Below are positions 1 to 5,103 of a stretch of 5,103 nt of DNA, in pieces. The translations under genes were made by a program, and so were the position numbers. Source of the stretch: JBEBXQ01 sp040391535 (lineage in GTDB: Bacteria > Bacteroidota > Bacteroidia > Cytophagales > Spirosomataceae). The stretch is from positions 1 through 5,103 of the forward strand of contig JBEBXQ010000197.1 in assembly GCA_040391535.1 (NCBI GenBank), written 5' to 3'. Position 1 is the first letter of the stretch. The number at the start of each line of letters is the position of its first letter. The notes under the pieces are model-generated. The model saw only the letters and a program-made list of their open reading frames with translations, was not told where the DNA came from and did not search any database.

Positions 1-153
1 GGCAATCAACCCGATCCACTCCCAATATTTTCAACCGTTTTACTTTACAGGCTTCGGGACAGTAACCAGATACCAGGGCCTTCTGATCACGAAGGTTTCA
101 AAAATATAATCTGATCGCTGCAGATAGGTGATTTCAGTATTTCCGCTGATTTT
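1..153. other. Unassigned flank downstream of the HxlR-type regulator gene
   Basis: No gene can be supported here. Several frames are open but give conflicting readings. Two plus-strand frames run in from the window edge and stop at 107-109 and 112-114, so the 3' end of a gene starting outside the window is possible. On the minus strand, the frame of the HxlR gene continues for 37 sense codons after its TGA, to a TAA at 40-42, with no start codon of its own. A short hairpin lies at 79-95 (CCTTC, 7-nt loop TGATCAC, GAAGG). It has no T-tract on either strand, so it is a poor terminator candidate. The stretch could be a gene end, a decayed fragment or plain intergenic DNA. Confidence 0.3.
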
Positions 154-498
154 TCAATCCCCAAGGATTATCTTATTCCTGTGCCTTTGCCCCCATTGTT
201 CCATGGCGTTTAATACTTCATCCAGAGTTCCGCTGTAAGGGGTTAGTTCATATTGGACAGTTACAGGTTTGGTATCACAGACGTTCCGGCTTACCAGTCC
301 GTTTAATTCCAGCTCCTGCAGTTCTTTCGACAAAATCCGTGGCGAAATCCCCGCTTCTCTCGATAATTCATTAAAACCTTTCTTTCCGCTCCTTAAAACA
401 GAAATCAGAATCAGTTTCCATTTACCACCTACAATATCGAGGGTATCTCTGATTGCCAGCCTCGCTTTGGCACAACTTTCAATCGTGTGTTCTGACAT
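154..498 (-). CDS. HxlR-family winged helix-turn-helix transcriptional regulator
   Basis: A 114-residue DNA-binding regulator, a normal full length for this family. The HxlR signature is clear: a Cys near the N terminus (Cys9), then DIVGGKWKLILISVL (about 21-35), the recognition-helix region FNELSREAGISPRILSKEL (42-60), a wing region with LVSRNVCDTKPVTVQYELT (69-86), and a C-terminal dimerisation helix with ...VLNAMEQWG. Family members bind as dimers to promoters of detoxification and redox genes, and several (for example YodB of Bacillus) sense quinones or other electrophiles through the N-terminal Cys. That role here is inference; Cys9 and Cys74 are the only cysteines. The ATG at 498 is well placed because an operator-like tandem repeat ends 1 bp upstream and a consensus promoter follows. 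The gene is divergent from the DoxX-pirin operon, its likely target, and autoregulation is likely. Confidence 0.93.
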   Translation of the reverse strand: MSEHTIESCAKARLAIRDTLDIVGGKWKLILISVLRSGKKGFNELSREAGISPRILSKELQELELNGLVSRNVCDTKPVTVQYELTPYSGTLDEVLNAMEQWGQRHRNKIILGD

Positions 499-499
499 A

Positions 500-534
500 T
501 ACTATTCTTTTTGTAAGTACTATCCTTTTTGTAA
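500..534. promoter_or_regulatory. Tandem 17-bp direct repeat, candidate HxlR-type operator
   Basis: TACTATTCTTTTTGTAA at 500-516 is repeated as TACTATCCTTTTTGTAA at 518-534. The two differ at one position, and the 18-bp period puts them on nearly the same helical face within two turns. Each copy contains TACT at one end and GTAA at the other. The first copy plus the start of the second also forms TACT...AGTA arms (500-503 and 516-519). TACT and GTAAGTA are, from memory, elements of the operator bound by the HxlR relative YodB; this is an analogy, not a match I could verify. The repeats sit between the minus-strand -7 box and the regulator's start codon, so binding should block regulator transcription. 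They may also overlap the start region of the divergent promoter. Confidence 0.7.
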
Positions 535-541
535 CAGATAA

Positions 542-573
542 CAAATATATAGTATTTATCCGGAAATTTGCAA
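542..573 (-). promoter_or_regulatory. Bacteroidota-type promoter for the HxlR regulator gene
   Basis: On the minus strand, TATATTTG (plus coordinates 542-549) matches the Bacteroidota -7 consensus TAnnTTTG exactly. A TTG (-33 element, plus 571-573) lies 21 bp upstream, within the usual spacing. Transcription would begin roughly at 535-538, immediately before the tandem repeat at 500-534, giving a leader of about 40 nt. I saw no equally good promoter for the plus-strand operon. GAAATTTG at 563-570 is a one-mismatch -7 box but has no TTG at proper spacing, while TTG at 529-531, inside the second repeat copy, would pair only with a weak -7 near 550-560. Confidence 0.6.
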
Positions 574-595
574 CCGTACTAAAAATTAAAATACT

Positions 596-970
596 ATGTC
601 ACAAAAAACAATCAGCATTACGGGCTGGGTACTGACCACCCTTTTAGGTCTTTTATTCACCATGAGTGCATTTATGAAACTCAGCCAGGACGAAACCGCA
701 CTTGCGCAGGCATCTGCATACGGATTCAATGCCACCACTTATCTGTTTATCGGCGTTATTGAAATTATCTCTCTGATATTGTTCATTATTCCGAGAACCG
801 GTATTTTAGGCACATTACTGTTAATCGCTTACCTGGGAGGAGCTATTGTTACGCATCTGCAGCATCAGGAATCTGTCGCAATGGCCGTTATCATTCAGAC
901 CCTGTTATGGATTACAGCATTCCTCCGCTTTCCTGAGTTAAAACAACGTCTGATTCCTGTTAAAAACTAA
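596..970 (+). CDS. DoxX-family four-helix membrane protein
   Basis: A 124-residue inner-membrane protein with four predicted transmembrane helices, at about residues 8-27, 47-65, 67-87 and 93-111. The pattern fits the small DoxX-like family: a first helix ending in the MSAFMKL segment, a short loop, then a helix pair around Pro66 and AYLGGAIVTHLQH (78-90). Family members are often encoded with oxidative- or thiol-stress genes; the biochemical role of these short versions is poorly defined, and no active-site motif is visible. It is the first gene of the plus-strand operon, with the pirin gene starting 7 bp after its stop. The ATG at 596 follows an A/T-rich leader (AAAATTAAAATACT) without a Shine-Dalgarno sequence, which is normal for Bacteroidota. 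Upstream starts would run into the operator region. Control by the divergent HxlR-type regulator is inferred from layout. Confidence 0.88.
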   Translation: MSQKTISITGWVLTTLLGLLFTMSAFMKLSQDETALAQASAYGFNATTYLFIGVIEIISLILFIIPRTGILGTLLLIAYLGGAIVTHLQHQESVAMAVIIQTLLWITAFLRFPELKQRLIPVKN

Positions 971-977
971 CAATCTT

Positions 978-1856
978 ATGCTACAAAGAACCCTATCAAA
1001 AATTACCCAAAGCCCCTGGCATGAGGGTTTTCTCGGAACAGGCCATCGGGCTTCTGCGGTTTTCGACGGTGTTCCGTATGAAGAAACAGATCCTTTCATT
1101 CTGTTTATGGATGACCGGTTAAATCTTCCGGGAGCAGAACCCGTCGGGGGACCGCATCCGCACGCAGGATTTGAGACCCTGACCCTCGTACTTAAAGGCA
1201 ATGGCAGGGACTGGGAAACCGGCAGCTTTGAACTGATGACCGCAGGAAAGGGGATCGTCCATACAGAGGAAATTACCTCAGAACAGAACCTGCACATTCT
1301 GCAGGTATGGCTGGCACTGCCCCCTGAAAAAAGATGGACGCAACCCTTCTTTCAGAAACTATCTTCAGAAAGTGTACCCGGTATAAAAACCAACGATTAT
1401 GAAATCCGTGTATATAGCGGGACCAGTAATGGCGTAACATCACCGCTTCAGAACCATACACCCCTTACATTAGCGGAATTCAGAATGAACATTCATCAGC
1501 ATATTGCTCAGGAATTACCGGCAGACTATAACGGATTGATTTATGTTCTGAATGGCTCTGTTCAGGTGGGAAATAAAATAATGAAGGCAGGGCAAGCCGG
1601 CTGGCTGAACACCATTAACGAAACGGGTGCCAGTCAGATTTCGTTTCATTCCCTTTCGGCTGAAACACATTTTGTTCTGTATGCTGCACGCCCCCATAAA
1701 GTACCGGTCGTTCAGCACGGTCCGTTTCTGGGAGATACGAAAGAGGACATTTCAGGATTATACAAGGCTTACAGAAACGGAGAAATGCCACATCTGAACA
1801 GTTTGCCGGAAAAATACAAAGTACATTATACTACCAGGGAATACATCTCCAAATAA
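978..1856 (+). CDS. Pirin family bicupin protein (YhaK/quercetinase-like)
   Basis: A 292-residue cytoplasmic protein of typical pirin length. The N-terminal cupin holds the metal-binding signature: HPHAGFETLTLVLKG with His60 and His62, then FELMTAGKGIVHTEE with His95 and Glu97, equivalent to the three His and one Glu that bind iron in characterised pirins. A second, C-terminal cupin spans about 160-235 (YNGLIYVLNGSVQV, then GQAGWL), and the tail HGPFLGDTKEDI (247-258) is a common pirin ending. Some bacterial pirins cleave quercetin and others have regulatory roles; which applies here cannot be told. The loop between the two histidine motifs is about ten residues shorter than in human pirin and lacks its HxD-type segment. 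The gene is probably co-transcribed and translationally close-coupled with the DoxX gene. It ends in two consecutive TAA stops. Confidence 0.93.
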   Translation: MLQRTLSKITQSPWHEGFLGTGHRASAVFDGVPYEETDPFILFMDDRLNLPGAEPVGGPHPHAGFETLTLVLKGNGRDWETGSFELMTAGKGIVHTEEITSEQNLHILQVWLALPPEKRWTQPFFQKLSSESVPGIKTNDYEIRVYSGTSNGVTSPLQNHTPLTLAEFRMNIHQHIAQELPADYNGLIYVLNGSVQVGNKIMKAGQAGWLNTINETGASQISFHSLSAETHFVLYAARPHKVPVVQHGPFLGDTKEDISGLYKAYRNGEMPHLNSLPEKYKVHYTTREYISK

Positions 1857-1883
1857 TAAAAACACTGCATATCGTATGGAGAG

Positions 1884-1933
1884 AATGGCGGGTACAATAC
1901 AGGATTGAATAATGAAATGTTTTATCCGCCATT
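1884..1933. terminator. Stem-loop between convergent genes, possible bidirectional terminator
   Basis: AATGGCGGGTA (1884-1894) can pair with TATCCGCCATT (1923-1933). The result is an 11-bp stem with a single G-T wobble and a 28-nt loop, the loop itself containing a small CAAT/ATTG hairpin. It lies in the 105-bp spacer between the pirin gene (plus) and the hydrolase gene (minus), where both transcripts must end. Neither side carries a proper T-run, so intrinsic termination is uncertain; the position is the main argument. Confidence 0.4.
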
Positions 1934-1961
1934 GTGTTTCATCCACCGCTATTACGCATTC

Positions 1962-4355
1962 TCATTTCAGATGCTTATCCAGAAACGGATAGGTCTTTTT
2001 TCCGTTGATTTCGTGTACACCGTTGAACCGATCAATATCAAGCCGTTCTGATAACCCGGACAGATCATAATGTTTTCGCACCTTGCCAAATTCATAGCCA
2101 ATCCATTCCGCAGTACCGATACCATCGAGATACCCATATTCTACCATAAACGGTCGTGGTGCTATCAACGAGGCCATTTCAGCATAATTGAAGGTATGTC
2201 CAAGGTTCCATTCGTAAATTTCATACTCTTTCGTAAACTGGTAGCTGAAGCGCTCACGTGTCGTTCCGACTTTCCGTACCCATTCATTGAAGTCGCCGGA
2301 GCAAACAGAAAGCGCATACCCTTCCACCAAAGCAGGAATACGCATGGCTGATTTGCCCCCGTAGGAAAGTCCGTAAAATCCTATTTTAGATGAATCAACA
2401 AAGGAAAGATTCCCCAGCCAGTTCACAATCTGCTGGTGTTGTCCGGTAATCAGGGAAAATAAGGACAAGCCAAGCGGATTTGCCTTTCGCTGAAGCACTC
2501 TGAAATGATGCTCTCCTCTGTAGGGATTATGCGGAGAAAAAGTCACATACCCCCTTTCTGCCAGATCCAGAGCCATTGATTTGTAAACCTTGAATTTTCT
2601 GTCGGTAGTATCACGCGTAATCAGGTCTTCAGGGAGTCCTTCCAATCCATGCTGACAGACCACCACCGGTAATGATTTCCCGTTTTCAGCGATTTTGGGA
2701 ACAACCAGAATTCCCCAGGCAAAAATACCCTCCCATACATCCAGCTTAACTTCATATTTCGTCCACCGGTTATTTGATTCCAGCAGACGGATTTTGGGAG
2801 CAGGGAGCAGAAAAGGATCGGTAATTTTCCCGATGACCTCATACATCTGCTTTCTGAGTTGTGCCTTGGCGGCCTTATCCTTAACAGGATCATGTCTGAT
2901 CTGCTCCCAGAAAGTACGGTTCCTTTCCTGTTCACAAATATCCAGTTCATTCTGCATCAGATGGCCCATCTGTTCAACTATACGTTGCTCCCTTTCTCTG
3001 TTATTAATCCATTCAGCAGGCCTCCTCACTGATGCAGGCACACGGTTTACCAAGTCAGACCCGAGAGCCTTAACAAGGCTTTTCAGAGCAGAGAATGACA
3101 GTGGCCTGTCCAATGCAATGCCTTCCTCATTGCTGATCAGAGTGACCGGATGACCGGTTGTTTTCAGATAACTATTGGCTATGCTGATTTCTTTCTGAAC
3201 TTCCTCCGGAGATGGTGTAATAAGCCGGCCTGGTGCTGCGCCTCCCCTTCTTCCCTCAACTTCAACCGGATCATTTACCACCGGGCTTTTTGCATATTCT
3301 ATTATCATACGGGCATGACTGCCCATGGCAAGCAGCTCCGCATTTCCGGCATGCTTAAGGTTACCAAACAGATTCCGGTAAATGGGTTCCTGCCAGACAT
3401 TTTCTGAACTGCCCAGGTATCCGCTGATTAATGCTACAGAAAGACGGGTATCCGTTGATACTGTACACAAAGCCAGCAGGCCTCCTTCCCCATACCCTGC
3501 TATACCGATCGGAACATTCGGATGACCTCCTCCCGCATTGTTCTGCCGCTCCATCCAGTCGATGCAGGCACTTATTTTCTGCATTTCGTATCCGATAATA
3601 TGCCGGCCCGTAACAAACCCCTGCCTGTAAATCCATTCCCGGTGCGGCTGATTCGTGTAAATCTGAAGGGACTCACTCCCTGAAAACTCATGTCCGCGGG
3701 AAACCAGTGCGGGAATCATTACCTGAATACCCTGTTCGGCCAGTTGCAGTATCTGCCGGTAATCCGGCTGTCCGTCTGCTGAAGACAATCCTGCCCACTG
3801 CTCAGGAAGCTGATCAGCATCAGGGACAAATACCAGCCGTGCTTTTATGATCCCTTTGGGTTGTACAATAATCCCTGTCATATCCAGTCCATCCAGTACA
3901 TTTAACTTCACCGGATGAATACTGATTTTATCATTTTCAGAAAAAACAGGTTTTAGTGCATGGCCGGTAAGAATTTCCGGCGACGCAGTCCTTCTGTTTC
4001 CGGAAATACCCCATACTTTCCTGAGTTTATCTCTTTTCTCTTCCAGAAAACGCTGCCATTCTTCCTGAGGCGCTTTACTACCGGTAATCCATTCCTGCTC
4101 ACGCAAACGCCGGTTTTCCTGTAGTTTTTTCATCAGGAAGGTATCCATCTGTGAAACCATACGTTCAGAAAAACCGCCTTGCTCAGTAAGCGGCGATGCT
4201 TTCAGCTGAGTGGTTATAAAATCGGCTTGTCCGTACAGTGTTTTGGAAATACCAGTTAAAAACAAGACCGTCGCGATCAGTTGAAAAGCGAACCATCTAC
4301 CTCCGTTATAAGATAATTTATACTGAAATCCGTATCCGGGAAATGATGTTTTCAT
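1962..4355 (-). CDS. Exported two-domain alpha/beta hydrolase, dienelactone hydrolase/acetylxylan esterase-like
   Basis: A 797-residue protein, numbered from the ATG at 4355. Residues 1-44 form a signal peptide: basic N-region, hydrophobic FAFQLIATVLFLTGI, and likely cleavage near LYGQA. A GTG at 4424 would add 23 residues, but it buries the signal peptide, so ATG is preferred. A helical segment (about 66-117) precedes a first hydrolase-like domain (about 127-417). A linker containing TFWEQIRHDPV leads to a second hydrolase domain (about 518-797). The second has a complete candidate triad: nucleophile Ser664 in IGFYGLSYGGKSAM, Asp744 after PRPFMVEYGYLD, and His781 in GVHEING, with VCQHGLEG (567-573) as oxyanion-hole region. 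The first domain has IGIAGYGEGG, with Gly289 where the serine belongs, so it is probably inactive. Similar two-domain proteins, annotated as dienelactone hydrolase or acetylxylan esterase, are known from Planctomycetes and Bacteroidota. Substrate is unknown; location is likely periplasmic. It appears monocistronic. Confidence 0.88.
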   Translation of the reverse strand: MKTSFPGYGFQYKLSYNGGRWFAFQLIATVLFLTGISKTLYGQADFITTQLKASPLTEQGGFSERMVSQMDTFLMKKLQENRRLREQEWITGSKAPQEEWQRFLEEKRDKLRKVWGISGNRRTASPEILTGHALKPVFSENDKISIHPVKLNVLDGLDMTGIIVQPKGIIKARLVFVPDADQLPEQWAGLSSADGQPDYRQILQLAEQGIQVMIPALVSRGHEFSGSESLQIYTNQPHREWIYRQGFVTGRHIIGYEMQKISACIDWMERQNNAGGGHPNVPIGIAGYGEGGLLALCTVSTDTRLSVALISGYLGSSENVWQEPIYRNLFGNLKHAGNAELLAMGSHARMIIEYAKSPVVNDPVEVEGRRGGAAPGRLITPSPEEVQKEISIANSYLKTTGHPVTLISNEEGIALDRPLSFSALKSLVKALGSDLVNRVPASVRRPAEWINNREREQRIVEQMGHLMQNELDICEQERNRTFWEQIRHDPVKDKAAKAQLRKQMYEVIGKITDPFLLPAPKIRLLESNNRWTKYEVKLDVWEGIFAWGILVVPKIAENGKSLPVVVCQHGLEGLPEDLITRDTTDRKFKVYKSMALDLAERGYVTFSPHNPYRGEHHFRVLQRKANPLGLSLFSLITGQHQQIVNWLGNLSFVDSSKIGFYGLSYGGKSAMRIPALVEGYALSVCSGDFNEWVRKVGTTRERFSYQFTKEYEIYEWNLGHTFNYAEMASLIAPRPFMVEYGYLDGIGTAEWIGYEFGKVRKHYDLSGLSERLDIDRFNGVHEINGKKTYPFLDKHLK

Positions 4356-4703
4356 CCTGTATAATGAATTAGAAGTAAGCCGGTTAATTTTGAAAGAGCC
4401 AGGCAGAAAAATAATTTTCAGCACTATCGGAGCCCTGCTGATTTCACAAGTACTTTTTCTGCATTTCCTACTATATCATATCCCCGACAAAGTACGGTAA
4501 GCATGAATACATGCAGAGCAGAGGAGGATTTGCTCCTGGGAGTTTACCTGATCCCTGCATAACCTTTTTCAGTTGTTGCTCAAAAAGATATTGCTCAAAG
4601 TCAGTCCGGCAGATTTACTATGGATATTCACAGCTGGTAATACACGAATTGACAAAGGCTGGTTTCTCCGGTTGATTTCCTCCTTCACAGCCTTCGCTTT
4701 ATT
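4356..4703. other. Intergenic region without a supported gene
   Basis: Both flanking genes are read on the minus strand, so this gap should hold the terminator of the small membrane protein gene and the promoter of the hydrolase gene. No convincing form of either is visible. Perfect but short hairpins occur at 4501-4514 (GCATG, loop AATA, CATGC) and at 4522-4537 (AGGAG, 6-nt loop, CTCCT), and a 9-bp direct repeat lies at 4576-4599. TATTTTTC on the minus strand (about 4409-4416) is one base off the -7 consensus but has no TTG at the right spacing. The frame of the upstream gene stays open for 44 codons past its TAG (4572-4703) without an ATG. A minus-strand AAGGAGG at 4679-4685 is not followed by a usable start codon. 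Confidence 0.5.
4576..4599. repeat. Short 9-bp direct repeat TTGCTCAAA
   Basis: TTGCTCAAA occurs at 4576-4584 and again at 4591-4599, a 15-bp period. It lies between two minus-strand genes, about 220 bp upstream of the hydrolase start. Two copies of nine bases can arise by chance, so any role as a regulator site is speculative. Confidence 0.3.
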
Positions 4704-5103
4704 CTAATACCTGGTTCCGTAAGTCAGGAATACCGTTGCCAGAACCCCGCCTCCGACAAATGATCCAACGGCCATGATCGTTCCTAAAACTTCACTGAAC
4801 GGATCGTTATTAATAATACCAATCCATGAAATAGGCGCTACGATACCAAACGCAGCTCCCACGGAACCCCAGACAGTACCTATGACGGCTTTCCGTCGGT
4901 GAGACTTATACTGGCCTTTTAACTGATCAGTTGACGTAATGAGTAAATTCTCATGAAAGGTCAATTTCGGAACCGACGGTTTGTCCGCCTTTTTCACGGC
5001 AATACTGTCATTTAACACAGCATGCACAGCACTGCTATCTTCTGTCCTGCTTTGATCCTGACCAAAAGACGTTGCCGTGCTCAACAACAATACCGTTATA
5101 ACA
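4704..5103 (-). CDS. Small exported or membrane protein with two glycine-rich helices, 5' end outside window
   Basis: The reading frame runs off the right edge of the window, so the true start is beyond 5103; 132 residues are visible, ending at the TAG at 4704-4706. A TTG at 5088-5090 could be read as a start, but the codons before it (V-I-T-V) continue a hydrophobic stretch, VITVLLLSTATSFGQDQ, that looks like the end of a signal peptide cleaved around SFG-QDQ. A polar segment of about 50 residues follows, then KSHRRK and two hydrophobic helices separated by a short loop (INNDPFSE). The helices are rich in Gly and Ala (GTVWGSVGAAFGIVAP and LGTIMAVGSFVGGGVLATV), and the protein ends soon after in TYGTRY. 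I do not recognise a family. The layout suggests an envelope protein whose helices pair in the inner membrane. Confidence 0.75.
   Translation of the reverse strand, partial: VITVLLLSTATSFGQDQSRTEDSSAVHAVLNDSIAVKKADKPSVPKLTFHENLLITSTDQLKGQYKSHRRKAVIGTVWGSVGAAFGIVAPISWIGIINNDPFSEVLGTIMAVGSFVGGGVLATVFLTYGTRY

Noticed and set aside
79..95. Hairpin CCTTC-TGATCAC-GAAGG as a terminator for the HxlR gene
   Set aside because: The stem is only 5 bp and no T-run follows on either strand; it may also fall inside a coding frame.
269..541. 90-codon plus-strand open frame over the HxlR gene and its control region
   Set aside because: It is the complement of a clear winged-helix gene and crosses the operator repeats and promoter.
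938..1297. 119-codon minus-strand open frame over the DoxX-pirin junction
   Set aside because: It is antisense to the pirin metal-site region and has low-complexity, Pro/Ser/Cys-rich composition typical of a shadow frame.
2695..3153. 152-codon plus-strand open frame opposite the hydrolase gene
   Set aside because: It lies wholly antisense to strongly supported hydrolase coding sequence, its translation is Ser/Cys/Arg-rich without any domain pattern, and no promoter was evident.
4501..4537. Two short hairpins as a small RNA or riboswitch
   Set aside because: The stems are 5 bp each and unrelated, with no conserved RNA motif or terminator nearby.
4679..4685. Perfect minus-strand Shine-Dalgarno-like AAGGAGG
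   Set aside because: No ATG, GTG or TTG follows at 5-10 nt, and Bacteroidota rarely depend on this motif; it is probably chance.

Overview
The window looks like chromosomal DNA from a member of the Bacteroidota (Bacteroidetes). The supporting signs are moderate GC, A/T-rich leaders without Shine-Dalgarno sequences, a perfect TAnnTTTG -7 promoter box with a TTG 21 bp upstream, and signal peptides ending in ...GQ. The genus cannot be fixed from this stretch. Cytophagales or Chitinophagales-like lineages would fit, but that is only an impression.

Left part (1-1856): a compact, divergently arranged stress-type module. A HxlR-family winged-helix regulator (154-498, minus) faces a two-gene plus-strand operon encoding a small four-helix DoxX-family membrane protein (596-970) and a pirin/quercetinase-like bicupin (978-1856), separated by 7 bp. 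The 97-bp divergent spacer holds a 17-bp sequence repeated in tandem with one mismatch (500-534), next to a consensus-like minus-strand promoter (542-573). The simplest reading is that the regulator binds the repeats, represses itself and controls doxX-pirin. By analogy with HxlR relatives such as YodB, the signal may be an electrophile or oxidant sensed through the N-terminal Cys9. Sequence before 154 contains no gene that can be assigned.

Middle (1857-4355): after a 105-bp convergent spacer with a stem-loop, a large minus-strand gene encodes an exported protein of 797 aa with two alpha/beta-hydrolase-like halves. The C-terminal half has a full candidate catalytic triad (GLSYG serine, Asp, His). 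The N-terminal half has glycine where the nucleophile should be (GYGEG), so it is probably a non-catalytic partner domain. The substrate is unknown; an ester of a carbohydrate or xenobiotic is a guess from family.

Right part (4356-5103): a 348-bp gap with small repeats and hairpins but no supported gene, then a 5'-truncated minus-strand gene for a small exported or membrane protein with two glycine-rich transmembrane helices and no recognised family.

I found no mobile element, CRISPR array, RNA gene or clearly new multi-gene system. The most informative signals are the tandem operator-like repeat and the degenerate first hydrolase domain.
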